Source: Bacillus pseudomycoides DSM 12442
GTDB lineage: Bacteria; Bacillota; Bacilli; Bacillales; Bacillaceae_G
NCBI RefSeq assembly: GCF_000161455.1
Contig: NZ_CM000745.1
Location: forward strand, 3,814,017 to 3,878,016
Length of the DNA stretch: 64,000 nt
Direction: 5' to 3'
Below are positions 33,940 to 43,528 of this stretch, one piece after another (the first letter of the stretch is position 1; every line of letters starts with the position of its first letter). The position numbers and the translations under genes were made by a program. The notes below the pieces were generated by a model. That model did no database searches. It worked only from the letters and a program-made list of their open reading frames with translations, and had not been told where the DNA came from.

Positions 33940-35649
33940 ATGGATTCTATTCTGACGATCGTTATCATCGTAGTAAGCTCTATTCTAGTGCTGCTCATGA
34001 TAGAGCTCGTGATAAGAAATCGTTTATATAAAGATATTGAAGCACTTGAGCAGTGGAAACAAGAAGTCAAAGATAAACCTGTTGCAGATGAATTGAAACG
34101 GGTTAAGGATTTAAATATGACTGGACAAACAGAGGAACTGTTTGGAAAGTGGCGTGAAGAATGGGATGAAATTGTTGCAAACCTTCTGCCAAAAGCTGAT
34201 AAAACATTAGAAAATGCCCAAAAGTCAGCCTCACAATTTTCCTTCCGAAAAGCAAAGCGTTTGATGAGTGAATCCATTCGTGATTTAGATGAAGCGGATA
34301 ACCGCATTACGGAGATTTTAAATGAGCTACAGCAATTATTAGAGAGCTATGAGAAAAATAGTTCGGAAATTGAAGGTTTACGTGATACATATCGTAGTAT
34401 GAAAAAGAATGTATTGGCTCATCGTCATATGTTTGGACAATCCGAACAGAAAATTGAAGAGTTACTTGATATAGAATCAGCGAAGTTTCAAGAGTTTGAC
34501 GAGACAACGGCAAACGGTGATTATTTAAAGGCACGTGATATTGTAAAAAGTTTGGAAGATGGATTGGCGAACTTAGAAATTATCGTTCATGAAATTCCTG
34601 ATTTATTAGTGGAGTGTCAAGCAACATTACTGGTACAATTGGATGATTTATTACAAGGTCATGATGATATGAAAAAACAAGGGTATGTATTAAATCATTT
34701 AGAAATCCCTAAAGAAGTACGGGATATGAACAAACAACTACAAACATGTCTGATTGATTTAGAAGAGCTTCATATAACAGAAGTAAACGAGAAAATAGAA
34801 GGCTTAAAAAAGCGTTTGGATATGTTGTATGATCAATTAGAACAAGAAGTACATGCGAAGCATTATGTAGAGAAAAAGTCAGTTAGTATTTACGAAGATT
34901 TAGAGGAAATTCATGAAAAAGCAATTGAGACAAAATCCGAAACGCAATTTGTGAAACAAAGCTATCAGCTGCAAGACAAAGACATTGAATCACAAAAGTT
35001 GATTGAAAAACAAATGCATATTTTAATGAAACGCTTTGAAGTATTGCAATTACGTGTTGCAGAGCAAGATATTGCATTCTCTGTTATTCGTGAAGAACTG
35101 GAAGAGATTTATGAGCAATGTGAAACATTGAAGGTACTTCATGTAGAGTATAAAGATATGTTGCAAATGATGCGTAAAGAAGAATTTGAAGCGCGTGAGA
35201 AATTAAATGAAATGCGCAATATGATCATAGAAGCTAAACGCTTTATGCAAAAGTCTAACTTACCAGGTCTTCCAGAAAGCATTATGGAAGATTTACAAAG
35301 AGGACAAGAGGCAATGCAAGGTGTATATGAACAGTTAGAATTAAAACCACTAAATATGAATGTTGTAAATAGTATGTTAGAAGAAACATATACAATGGTA
35401 AACGGTGTATATGAAAAGACGCAGGAGTTAATTGGACAAGCGTACTTAGTAGAAAAGCTAATCCAATATGGTAATCGCTACCGTAGTCATGATGTGGATT
35501 TGGCGCAAAGCTTAGAGAATGCAGAGAGATTGTTCCGCGAATATGAATATGATGCAGCTTTAGAACAAGCAGCTTCTGTTTTGGAACAACTTGAACCTGG
35601 TGTTGTACAAAAAATTGCTGAATTTGTTGATAATGAACAAACCCCTTGA
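33940..35649 (+). CDS. ezrA: septation ring formation regulator EzrA
   Basis: Negative regulator and organiser of FtsZ rings at the membrane. The 569 residues have an N-terminal membrane helix (about 2-22) and a long series of coiled-coil, spectrin-like repeats (e.g. RKAKRLMSESIRDLDEADNR). Near the C-terminus is the conserved QYGNRYRSHDVDLAQSLENA region, core NRYRSHDVD. AGGAGG lies 10 bases before the ATG. Length matches the 562-residue B. subtilis protein. Confidence 0.95.
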   Translation: MDSILTIVIIVVSSILVLLMIELVIRNRLYKDIEALEQWKQEVKDKPVADELKRVKDLNMTGQTEELFGKWREEWDEIVANLLPKADKTLENAQKSASQFSFRKAKRLMSESIRDLDEADNRITEILNELQQLLESYEKNSSEIEGLRDTYRSMKKNVLAHRHMFGQSEQKIEELLDIESAKFQEFDETTANGDYLKARDIVKSLEDGLANLEIIVHEIPDLLVECQATLLVQLDDLLQGHDDMKKQGYVLNHLEIPKEVRDMNKQLQTCLIDLEELHITEVNEKIEGLKKRLDMLYDQLEQEVHAKHYVEKKSVSIYEDLEEIHEKAIETKSETQFVKQSYQLQDKDIESQKLIEKQMHILMKRFEVLQLRVAEQDIAFSVIREELEEIYEQCETLKVLHVEYKDMLQMMRKEEFEAREKLNEMRNMIIEAKRFMQKSNLPGLPESIMEDLQRGQEAMQGVYEQLELKPLNMNVVNSMLEETYTMVNGVYEKTQELIGQAYLVEKLIQYGNRYRSHDVDLAQSLENAERLFREYEYDAALEQAASVLEQLEPGVVQKIAEFVDNEQTP

Positions 35650-35670
35650 TGAAAAAGGGGTTTGTTTTTT
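35636..35670 (+). terminator. terminator overlapping the ezrA stop codon
   Basis: AACAAACCCCTT and AAGGGGTTTGTT form a 12-bp stem whose loop begins with the TGA stop; seven T follow. Confidence 0.88.
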
Positions 35671-35746
35671 TGCACTGGATCTGTGTAAATTCTAGAGCGA
35701 TATTGCTATAATGAATAGCGGAATACAACAGTGTTTTTCGTTTCAA

Positions 35747-35770
35747 AATATAGAAGTATACTTCTATATT
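35747..35770. promoter_or_regulatory. perfect 24-bp palindrome upstream of cysteine desulfurase
   Basis: AATATAGAAGTA is followed by its exact reverse complement. It lies 90 bp upstream of the nifS-type gene and lacks a T run on either side, so it looks like an operator for a dimeric regulator. Confidence 0.5.
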
Positions 35771-35859
35771 GAAAAATGGAACCTTTGAGTATGTTTAGCG
35801 TAATTACACGTATTTGTGATATGATTATATGATGTGACAGCGCTGAAAGGGGAAGAACG

Positions 35860-37002
35860 ATGATCTATTTTGATAATAGTGCGACGACGAAACCATATCC
35901 AGAAGTCCTTCAATCTTACGTAACGGTTGCAGGAAAATATTTTGGGAATCCTTCTTCTATTCATTCGCTCGGGGGAGAAGCGGAGCGTTTATTAACACAA
36001 TCGAGAACGATTGCAGCAGGGCTTCTTCATGTTAAGCCTTCCGAGATTATTTTCACATCGGGTGGAACGGAAGGGAATAACCTTGCGATTAAAGGAATAG
36101 CGATGAAGAATCGCTCTCGTGGTAAGCATATTATTACAACAAATATTGAACACGCGTCTGTGTTTGAAGCATATAAACAATTAGAAGGGCTCGGCTTTGA
36201 TGTTACCTATTTACCTGTAAACGAACATGGTATTGTATCAGTAGAAAATGTAAAACGAGCGCTTCGTGAGGATACAATCCTTGTTTCAATGATCCATGTG
36301 AATAATGAAACAGGGGCGATTCAACCTGTTTCTGAAGTTGGTGAATTGCTAGCGAACTATCCAAAAATAAGATTCCATGTGGATCATGTACAAGGAATTG
36401 GAAAAGTACCACTTGATTTATATGCTTCTCATATTGATCTTTGTTCGATATCTGGACATAAATTTCATAGCGTAAAGGGAACAGGACTTTTATATGTACG
36501 CGATGGTGTAAGATTAGATCCGATTTTATCAGGTGGTCAGCAGGAGCTGCGTTATCGCTCGGGTACAGAGAACCTACCTGGTATTGTCGCGATGGTAAAG
36601 GCACTACGTATGACAATGGAACATATGAGAGAAAAGAGTGACCACTTACAGAAATTGCAAGCAGAACTCGTACGTTTCTTAGAGGGAATGGAAGATGTAA
36701 CAATTAATACATCGCTTGCGTATGCTGCGCCGCATATTTTAAATGTATCATTCGTTGGGTTGAAACCAGAAGTAGTGGTTCATGCTCTAGAAGAACGTGA
36801 CGTATATATATCAACCAAATCAGCTTGTTCCTCAAAAGCAAATGAAGTGAGTCGTGTGTTAGTATCAATGGGAATACCGCATGCTGCAGCAGCGAGTGCG
36901 ATTCGCATTAGTTTAGCACCTGAAAATACGATGGAAGAAGTAACACAATTTGAAGAAATTATAAAAGAAACATTGCCAAAATTATATGAAGTGATGAGGT
37001 AA
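35860..37002 (+). CDS. iscS: cysteine desulfurase, NifS/IscS type, partner of ThiI
   Basis: PLP enzyme of 380 residues that takes sulfur from cysteine as an enzyme-bound persulfide. Lys201 in SGHKFHSVKG holds PLP, and Cys323 in SACSSKANEV is the sulfur-carrying residue on the mobile loop. GAAAGGGG precedes the ATG. thiI starts 6 bases after its stop, so it probably supplies sulfur for tRNA 4-thiouridine, as NifZ does in B. subtilis. Confidence 0.92.
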   Translation: MIYFDNSATTKPYPEVLQSYVTVAGKYFGNPSSIHSLGGEAERLLTQSRTIAAGLLHVKPSEIIFTSGGTEGNNLAIKGIAMKNRSRGKHIITTNIEHASVFEAYKQLEGLGFDVTYLPVNEHGIVSVENVKRALREDTILVSMIHVNNETGAIQPVSEVGELLANYPKIRFHVDHVQGIGKVPLDLYASHIDLCSISGHKFHSVKGTGLLYVRDGVRLDPILSGGQQELRYRSGTENLPGIVAMVKALRMTMEHMREKSDHLQKLQAELVRFLEGMEDVTINTSLAYAAPHILNVSFVGLKPEVVVHALEERDVYISTKSACSSKANEVSRVLVSMGIPHAAAASAIRISLAPENTMEEVTQFEEIIKETLPKLYEVMR

Positions 37003-37008
37003 AGAAAT

Positions 37009-38220
37009 ATGATGACATATGAATATATTTTAGTTCGTTATGGAGAAATGACGACAAAAGGAAAAAACCGTTCTAAGTTTGTAAACACGTTAAAAGATAA
37101 CGTTAAATTTAAATTGAAGAAATTCCCAAATATCAAAATCGATGCAACACACGACCGCATGTACATTCAGTTAAATGGTGAAGATCATGAGGCGATTGCA
37201 GAGAGATTGAAAGATGTATTTGGTATTCATAAGTTTAACTTAGCAATGAAAGTACCGTCAGAATTAGAAGACATTAAAAAAGGAGCGCTTGCTGCTTTCT
37301 TACAAGTAAAAGGCGATGTTAAAACATTTAAAATTACAGTACACCGTTCTTATAAACACTTCCCGATGCAGACGATGGAGTTGCTTCCGGAGATTGGCGG
37401 CTATATTTTAGATAATACAGAAGACATTACAGTAGATGTTCATAATCCAGATGTAAATGTTCGTGTAGAAATTCGCAGCGGTTATAGCTATATTATGTGT
37501 GATGAGCGCATGGGAGCTGGCGGATTACCAGTTGGCGTTGGCGGAAAAGTAATGGTACTTCTTTCTGGTGGGATCGATAGCCCAGTAGCTGCTTTCTTAA
37601 CAATGAAGCGCGGTGTATCAGTGGAGGCAGTTCACTTCCATAGTCCGCCATTCACAAGTGAGCGTGCGAAGCAAAAAGTAATTGATTTAGCACAAGAGTT
37701 AACAAAGTATTGTAAACGTGTGACGCTTCACCTTGTTCCGTTTACTGAAGTGCAAAAAACAATTAATAAGGAAATTCCATCTAGTTATTCTATGACAGTT
37801 ATGCGCCGTATGATGATGCGTATTACAGAACGTATTGCAGAGGAGCGTAATGCACTTGCGATAACAACGGGTGAAAGTCTTGGACAAGTAGCGAGCCAAA
37901 CGTTAGATAGTATGCATACGATTAATGAGGTTACAAACTATCCAGTAATTCGCCCGCTTATTACGATGGATAAACTAGAAATTATTAAAGTTGCAAATGC
38001 AATTGGAACATATGATATTTCGATTCGTCCGTATGAAGACTGCTGTACAGTATTCACACCAGCAAGTCCATCGACAAAACCGAAGCGTGAAAAAGCAAAT
38101 CGCTTTGAATCAAAATATGACTTTACACCACTTATTGAAGAAGCTGTTGCTAATACAGAAAAGATGGTATTACAAACAGTAGAAGTGAGTGAAGAAGAAC
38201 AATTTGAAGATCTTTTCTAA
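37009..38220 (+). CDS. thiI: tRNA 4-thiouridine synthase ThiI
   Basis: Uses ATP and persulfide sulfur to make 4-thiouridine at position 8 of tRNA. The 403 residues comprise the N-terminal ferredoxin-like and THUMP domains (about 1-165) and a PP-loop ATPase domain with LLSGGIDSPVAAFL (about 184-197). The C-terminal rhodanese domain of E. coli ThiI is lacking, as usual in Bacillus. Two ATGs stand together at 37009 and 37012 after AGGTAAAG. Confidence 0.95.
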   Translation: MMTYEYILVRYGEMTTKGKNRSKFVNTLKDNVKFKLKKFPNIKIDATHDRMYIQLNGEDHEAIAERLKDVFGIHKFNLAMKVPSELEDIKKGALAAFLQVKGDVKTFKITVHRSYKHFPMQTMELLPEIGGYILDNTEDITVDVHNPDVNVRVEIRSGYSYIMCDERMGAGGLPVGVGGKVMVLLSGGIDSPVAAFLTMKRGVSVEAVHFHSPPFTSERAKQKVIDLAQELTKYCKRVTLHLVPFTEVQKTINKEIPSSYSMTVMRRMMMRITERIAEERNALAITTGESLGQVASQTLDSMHTINEVTNYPVIRPLITMDKLEIIKVANAIGTYDISIRPYEDCCTVFTPASPSTKPKREKANRFESKYDFTPLIEEAVANTEKMVLQTVEVSEEEQFEDLF

Positions 38221-38249
38221 AACCATAAATTACCATCATTAGATATGTA

Positions 38250-38280
38250 TGAAGTCCTATGGTTTATCACACTCTATACT
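38250..38280 (+). promoter_or_regulatory. possible sigma-G promoter of the SASP gene
   Basis: TGAAGT (38250-38255), 18 bases, CTATACT (38274-38280) resembles forespore sigma-G elements and directly precedes the ssp ribosome site. The match is partial. Confidence 0.4.
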
Positions 38281-38299
38281 CACAAGGAGGTGATACCAT

Positions 38300-38494
38300 A
38301 TGGCAAGCACAAACAAATTAGCAGTGTCTGGTGCTCAAGCAGCATTAGATCAAATGAAATACGAAATCGCTCAAGAGTTTGGTGTTCAACTTGGAGCTGA
38401 TTCAACATCTCGCGCTAACGGATCTGTTGGTGGCGAAATTACAAAACGTCTAGTTTCACTAGCTGAACAACAATTAGGCGGTTTCCATAAATAA
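38300..38494 (+). CDS. alpha/beta-type small acid-soluble spore protein
   Basis: A 64-residue SASP that coats and protects spore DNA. It has the two conserved segments around MKYEIAQEFGVQLGAD, which contains the GPR protease site between E and I, and SVGGEITKRLVSLAEQQLGG. AAGGAGGTGA precedes the ATG. The gene lies after thiI, as sspA does in B. subtilis. Confidence 0.95.
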   Translation: MASTNKLAVSGAQAALDQMKYEIAQEFGVQLGADSTSRANGSVGGEITKRLVSLAEQQLGGFHK

Positions 38495-38512
38495 TTCCAT
38501 ATATGATGGCTT

Positions 38513-38544
38513 AGAAGGAGCGGGTTTCTCGCTCCTTCTTTTTT
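38513..38544 (+). terminator. terminator after SASP gene
   Basis: AGAAGGAGCG and CGCTCCTTCT form a 10-bp stem followed by six T. Confidence 0.88.
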
Positions 38545-38646
38545 ATGTCGACAGATCACTAAAAAATTTGTCAAAAGAAGTAGGTTTAAAATTTACTGAA
38601 AATTCTTTATTATATAAGGGAGGCATAGATAAAGGAGGATGAGATT

Positions 38647-40233
38647 ATGAATAGAGAAGAATTGTTAGCACCAATGTCTTATAACTTAGTTGCGGAGATA
38701 GAAAAATATACAAATGAAAAAGAGAAGCTGGCTTTAATTTGGCAAGATGACGAAGGGAATAGACGAGAGGTTACATACCTTGAATTAATACAAGGTGCGA
38801 ATAAAATTGGAAACGCTTTTATAAAGAGTGGTTTGCAAAAAGGGGATAAGCTTCTCATTATGATGCCACGCTTAATTGAGGCGTATATGACGTACATTGC
38901 GGCAATTAAAGCAGGGTTTGTGGTCATTCCAAGTTCAGAAATGCTTCGAAAAAAAGATATTGAATATCGTTTGCGGCATGGAGAAGTAAAGGCAATTGTC
39001 AGTTATGAACCGTATATCGAACAATTTGAAGATGTAGAGATGATGGAGTCCCTTCGAAAATTTGTACTGAGCGAGCAGTCAGTAGATGGTTGGATTAATT
39101 TAAAAGATGCGTTAGAAACAGAAAGTGATGAATTAGAAATCGCAAAGACAGACCGAGAAGATATGGTCTTTTTATCCTATACATCAGGGACGACAGGGAA
39201 TCCAAAGGGCGTTGTACATACACACGCTTGGGCATATGCACATTTGCGTACAAGCGCTCCGAATTGGCTTGGAATAGAGGAGAATGATGTTGTATGGGCA
39301 ACAGCAAGTCCAGGATGGCAAAAATGGATTTGGAGCCCGTTTTTAGCAACACTCGGTTCAGGCGCAACAGGATTTGTATATCACGGTAAATTCGAACCGA
39401 AAACATATTTGCAATTATTAGATGATAATAAAGTGAATGTGCTTTGCTGTACGCCGACAGAATATCGTTTAATGGCAAAAGTAGAGAACTTACAGCAATA
39501 TAATTTAACAGCTTTACATAGTGCTGTATCTGCAGGAGAGCCACTGAACCGAGAGGTAATAGAAACATTTCAAAATCATTTTAACGTTACAGTCAGGGAT
39601 GGGTATGGACAAACAGAAAATACGTTGCTCGTTGGCGTTATGAAAGGAATGGAAATTAAGCCAGGATCAATGGGAAAACCGACGCTAGGTAATCATGTAG
39701 ATATTGTAAATGAAGAAGGACAACCTGTATCTGTAGGAGAAGTCGGTGATATTGCTGTTCATATTGAAACGCCAGCACTTTTTAAACAATATTATAAAGA
39801 TGATGAGCGGACAGCAATGCAATTTCGCGGTGATTATTATATTACAGGTGATAAAGCGAAGAAAGACGAAGAAGGCTATTTTTGGTTCGAGGGGCGCGGG
39901 GATGATATTATCATTAGCTCTGGCTATACAATTGGACCATTTGAAGTTGAAGATGCACTTGTGAAACATCCGTATGTAAGAGAGTGTGCTGTTGTGGCAA
40001 GTCCAGATGAAATTCGCGGAAGTGTCGTAAAGGCATTTATCGTTTTAAGAGAAAATGTACAAGAAAAAGAAGACACACTGATTCCTTTACTTCAAGAACA
40101 TGTTAAAGAATTAACAGCACCATATAAATACCCTCGCAAAATTGAATTTATAGACGAACTACCAAAAACAATTTCCGGAAAAATTAGACGCGTCGAACTT
40201 AGAAAACAAGAAATGGGATTAGGGATAAAGTAA
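38647..40233 (+). CDS. ytcI: acyl-CoA synthetase, YtcI-like
   Basis: An ANL-superfamily ligase of 528 residues, related to acetyl/medium-chain acyl-CoA synthetases. Motifs are the P-loop YTSGTTGNPKGVVHTH (about 179-194), DGYGQTENT (about 319), GRGDDIIISSGYTIGPFEVE and PKTISGKIRRVEL with the C-terminal lysine. GGAGGATGA precedes the ATG. Position behind ssp and before ytcJ matches B. subtilis. Acyl chain length is not decidable. Confidence 0.85.
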   Translation: MNREELLAPMSYNLVAEIEKYTNEKEKLALIWQDDEGNRREVTYLELIQGANKIGNAFIKSGLQKGDKLLIMMPRLIEAYMTYIAAIKAGFVVIPSSEMLRKKDIEYRLRHGEVKAIVSYEPYIEQFEDVEMMESLRKFVLSEQSVDGWINLKDALETESDELEIAKTDREDMVFLSYTSGTTGNPKGVVHTHAWAYAHLRTSAPNWLGIEENDVVWATASPGWQKWIWSPFLATLGSGATGFVYHGKFEPKTYLQLLDDNKVNVLCCTPTEYRLMAKVENLQQYNLTALHSAVSAGEPLNREVIETFQNHFNVTVRDGYGQTENTLLVGVMKGMEIKPGSMGKPTLGNHVDIVNEEGQPVSVGEVGDIAVHIETPALFKQYYKDDERTAMQFRGDYYITGDKAKKDEEGYFWFEGRGDDIIISSGYTIGPFEVEDALVKHPYVRECAVVASPDEIRGSVVKAFIVLRENVQEKEDTLIPLLQEHVKELTAPYKYPRKIEFIDELPKTISGKIRRVELRKQEMGLGIK

Positions 40234-40253
40234 GAAAAAATGAAATTAGATTG

Positions 40254-40283
40254 TTGCAAGTACATGTAAGATTATGATATTAT
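40254..40283 (+). promoter_or_regulatory. candidate promoter of the VOC protein gene
   Basis: TTGCAA (40254-40259), 18 bases, TATTAT (40278-40283). Confidence 0.5.
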
Positions 40284-40289
40284 TTATAG

Positions 40290-40301
40290 GAACGTACGTT
40301 C
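40290..40301. promoter_or_regulatory. GAACGTACGTTC palindrome, operator candidate
   Basis: A perfect 12-bp palindrome begins 7 bases after the -10 element, that is at the expected transcription start. This position suits a repressor of the TetR kind. No regulator gene is adjacent. Confidence 0.55.
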
Positions 40302-40352
40302 TGTTTGCGGTGTGAAATGACTACTAAAAAATTGGAAAAAGAGGTGCCTTTT

Positions 40353-40784
40353 ATGATTTTAGGTATTAATCCGTATTTAGTTTTGGATGGTAATGGACAA
40401 GAAGCAGTGAAGTTTTATGAACATGCATTGGATGCAAAAGTTGAAGTCATTCAGACTTTTGGAGAAATGCCTGAAAATTCAGAATTCACTGTTCCAGATG
40501 AAGTGAAAGACCGCGTTTTACATGCACATTTAAAAGTCGGTAATACGGACCTTATGATTTCTGATACATTCCCAGGACAACCGTACCAAATTGGATCACA
40601 AGTAACTGTAGCTATTAGAATAAGTGATGCAGAAAAAGCAAAAGAAGTATTTGAGAAATTACAAGATGGCGGTCAAGTAATCATGCCAATCCAAGAAACT
40701 TTCTGGAGCCCAGCGTATGGGCAAGTAAAAGATAAATTTAATGTAGAATGGCAAGTTTCAACAGTTCCAGCTGATCATAATTAA
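40353..40784 (+). CDS. VOC/glyoxalase-fold protein, PhnB-like
   Basis: A 143-residue protein with two beta-alpha-beta-beta-beta units: NPYLVLDGNGQEAVKFYEHA at the start and WSPAYGQVKDKFNVEWQV at the end. This matches the PhnB-like/DUF1428-type subgroup of the vicinal oxygen chelate superfamily. The ATG at 40353 follows GAGGTG; a longer frame upstream has none. Enzymatic role unknown. Confidence 0.8.
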   Translation: MILGINPYLVLDGNGQEAVKFYEHALDAKVEVIQTFGEMPENSEFTVPDEVKDRVLHAHLKVGNTDLMISDTFPGQPYQIGSQVTVAIRISDAEKAKEVFEKLQDGGQVIMPIQETFWSPAYGQVKDKFNVEWQVSTVPADHN

Positions 40785-40791
40785 TTTTTGG

Positions 40792-40826
40792 AAAAGCACC
40801 ATGTTACGTAAAGTGGTGCTTTTTTT
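40792..40826 (+). terminator. terminator after VOC gene
   Basis: AAAAGCACCA and TGGTGCTTTT stem, 12-base loop, seven T. Confidence 0.88.
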
Positions 40827-40870
40827 CTACGTTTTAATTTCGTAGACTAAAAAGAAGAGGGGATGAGAAG

Positions 40871-42433
40871 ATGGGAGAGATTTGGCACGGCGGAAATATT
40901 TACACGATGAAGGAAGAGAATGAGAAAGTAGAAGCTGTTTATATAGAAGATGGGATGATTATAGGTGTAGGGGATAAAAAGGGCTTAGAGAGTCGTTATC
41001 AGCCTGAGAAGATACACAATTTAGAAGGAAGAACGATGATACCAGGTCTTGTTGATAGCCATATGCATCTTATTGGGCATGGAGAACGACTGCTCCGTTT
41101 AGACTTATCCGCTTGTACGTCTTATAAGGAAATGATTGAGCTTGTAGCTGAACGAGTGAAAGAAACAAGATTAGGTACATGGATTATTGGCGAAGGCTGG
41201 AATGAAAATAATTTCACAGATACCAAAAGCGTCCACGTTCGTGATTTAGATGCCATTTCTAAGGAGCATCCCATTTTATTAAAGCGTGTTTGTCGTCATG
41301 TGACATGGGTGAATTCTTACATACTCGAAAAAGCAAATATAACAGCGGAAACGTCAGACCCAAAAGGTGGAAAGATTGGGCGTGGAGTATCCGGAGAACT
41401 AACAGGCCTGTTGTATGAACAAGCGCAAGAATTAATTAAGCATGTCCAGCCGGAAATTGATGAAGCTTATTTGCAAAGAGCGCTACAAACAGCCATTCAA
41501 GATTGCTGGAAATATGGATTAGTAGGTGGGCATACAGAAGACTTACATTATTACGGTGGTTTTCAAAAAACGTATAATGCATTTTTACACGTAATAAAGG
41601 AAATGCCTTTTAAAGCACATTTACTCGTTCATCATGAAGTAGCAGATGAACGAAAAGAATATGAAAATGAGCATTATATTGAATTTGGAGCGATGAAGAT
41701 TTTTTCTGATGGTTCTTTTGGCGGACGAACAGCACTATTAAGCGAGCCATATGAAGATGCGAAGGAAACAAATGGAGTAGCTATTTTTTCTCGTGAAGAG
41801 CTCGCGGGATTAGTGAAGAAAGCACGTAATTTACGGATGCCAGTTGCGATTCATACAATCGGTGATTTATCCCTTGAATATGTAATTGATGCACTGGAGT
41901 TATATCCTCCGGCAGAGGGACTGCGTGATCGTATTATTCATTGTCAGCTTGCTCGTGAAGAGTTAATACAGCGGATGAAGCATTTGCAAGCTATTATTGA
42001 TATTCAGCCTGTATTTGTCTCATCTGATTTTCCCTCAGTCATTGAAAAGTTAGGGGAGCATCGTCTTCAGTATGCCTATGCATGGAAAATATTACTCGGC
42101 GTGGGATTACATTGTTGCGGTGGATCAGACGCGCCAATTGAACAAGTAAATCCGTTTTTAGGAATCTATAGTGCAGTCACGCGGCGAAGTTTTATTGATG
42201 GAACATGTTACATACCTGAAGAGAGATTAACGGTATATGAAGCAGTTTCCTTATTTACGGCTGGAAGTGCTTATGCGATTGGTAAGGAAAATAAGCGTGG
42301 TAAAATTGTTAAAGGGTATGAAGCTGATTTTACTATCATGGACCGTGACATATTTGAAGTTGAAGCAGAGGAAATAAAGGATATTCAAGTTAATGTAACT
42401 ATAATAGATGGTCGAATTGTATATCAGAAATAA
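40871..42433 (+). CDS. ytcJ: amidohydrolase, YtcJ-like
   Basis: A 520-residue metal-dependent hydrolase of the amidohydrolase_3 type. Present are the metal-binding VDSHMHLIGHG (about 61), the central HTEDLHYYGG and SDGSFGGRTA, IHTIGD (about 331) and CCGGSDAPIEQVNPF near 415. The N- and C-terminal beta sandwich carries the AKRGKIVKGYEADFTIMD-type ending (core GKIVKGYEADFTIM). AGAGGGGATGA precedes the ATG. Substrate unknown. Confidence 0.85.
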   Translation: MGEIWHGGNIYTMKEENEKVEAVYIEDGMIIGVGDKKGLESRYQPEKIHNLEGRTMIPGLVDSHMHLIGHGERLLRLDLSACTSYKEMIELVAERVKETRLGTWIIGEGWNENNFTDTKSVHVRDLDAISKEHPILLKRVCRHVTWVNSYILEKANITAETSDPKGGKIGRGVSGELTGLLYEQAQELIKHVQPEIDEAYLQRALQTAIQDCWKYGLVGGHTEDLHYYGGFQKTYNAFLHVIKEMPFKAHLLVHHEVADERKEYENEHYIEFGAMKIFSDGSFGGRTALLSEPYEDAKETNGVAIFSREELAGLVKKARNLRMPVAIHTIGDLSLEYVIDALELYPPAEGLRDRIIHCQLAREELIQRMKHLQAIIDIQPVFVSSDFPSVIEKLGEHRLQYAYAWKILLGVGLHCCGGSDAPIEQVNPFLGIYSAVTRRSFIDGTCYIPEERLTVYEAVSLFTAGSAYAIGKENKRGKIVKGYEADFTIMDRDIFEVEAEEIKDIQVNVTIIDGRIVYQK

Positions 42434-42492
42434 TATTGGTGTTTCGACACAAGATATGAATGTTTCTGCAAAAAAACGACATGTGAATCATG

Positions 42493-42530
42493 AAAAAAGA
42501 GTGCTGGGAAACCTCTCAGCACTCTTTTTT
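42493..42530. terminator. bidirectional terminator between ytcJ and nadK
   Basis: AAAAAAGAGTGCTG and CAGCACTCTTTTTT form a 14-bp stem with A and T tracts on both sides. Confidence 0.9.
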
Positions 42531-43334
42531 CTATAAAAACGTTCGCTGTACTTTTTCCCAGAACGAATTATTTTTAAGTTTTACTGTTTTAATTTGTTTA
42601 TCACTTAAGCGAACAACTGCTTTTTCAACTTGTTTAATGCTAAGCGCTTCGTTATCCATTCCCATAACAGGATAATCATTACCGTCCGGAGTAAGCTTTA
42701 ATGTTAATGTTCGTTCATGATTTAAGATGAACGGTGATCCAAGTGTACGGTATGTGTTGTTATTTAAAGAAGCAAGTTCGCTTATTTGGAAGCATGGAAT
42801 TAATGGGTCAACAACTGCACCATGCAATGACTTATTATAAGCTGTACTTCCTGTCGGTGTAGAAATAACTAGACCGTCTCCTCTAAATGTCTCGAAATAT
42901 AAATCATCAACATGCACATCCACTACAAATGTTTTAATGATACTAGAGCGTAAAGAAAACTCATTTAAACAATGGAAAGATGTATCTTGATCAACATCTA
43001 TTTGGATTGTTGGATATTTTCGCACTTCAATTTCATTTTGTGTAATTTCTTGAAGGGCTGTATCGACATGGTCAATATGGAAATCACAGTAGAAAGAAAT
43101 TTCATCTTTCGTAGAAACTCCTGCATATAAGCAATCTTCCCTGAAGCCTGTTTTACGAACGGCTTGTAAGAAGGTGCCGTCATCTCCAACACTGACGATA
43201 GCGTTTGCATTTTTTGGATGATCTAATATGGTAAATCCATTGTCCTCTAAAATACGATATATTGGCTTCATTTTTTCGACAAGCGTAGCTTTGTCATCAC
43301 CATAAAAGAAAAATAAATTGCGACGATCTGCCAT
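42531..43334 (-). CDS. nadK: NAD kinase 2 (PpnK/NadK, YtdI type)
   Basis: Phosphorylates NAD to NADP. The 267 residues match the length of the second NAD kinase of B. subtilis. Present are ETFRGDGLVISTPTGSTAYN (about 143-162) and the closing NSFWEKVQRTFL. The normally invariant GGDGT nucleotide motif reads GDDGT (residues 50-54). The start at 43334 follows GGAGGG. It converges on ytcJ. Confidence 0.92.
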   Translation of the reverse strand: MADRRNLFFFYGDDKATLVEKMKPIYRILEDNGFTILDHPKNANAIVSVGDDGTFLQAVRKTGFREDCLYAGVSTKDEISFYCDFHIDHVDTALQEITQNEIEVRKYPTIQIDVDQDTSFHCLNEFSLRSSIIKTFVVDVHVDDLYFETFRGDGLVISTPTGSTAYNKSLHGAVVDPLIPCFQISELASLNNNTYRTLGSPFILNHERTLTLKLTPDGNDYPVMGMDNEALSIKQVEKAVVRLSDKQIKTVKLKNNSFWEKVQRTFL

Positions 43335-43528
43335 TGTGTATCCCTCCATTGCAGTCAAATTTAGCGTTGTGCTCCATTAGAAAAAATTCTGATGGTATGC
43401 TCAAATAATATATTTCGATATAAAATGTCAAAATCCCTCTTTATTTTTAGAAAAATTCCTATATTCAATTTCATTGCGGATTGTTTAATCCTGTTTGAAC
43501 CTGTCGATAATGGATATGGAGTGAAAGG

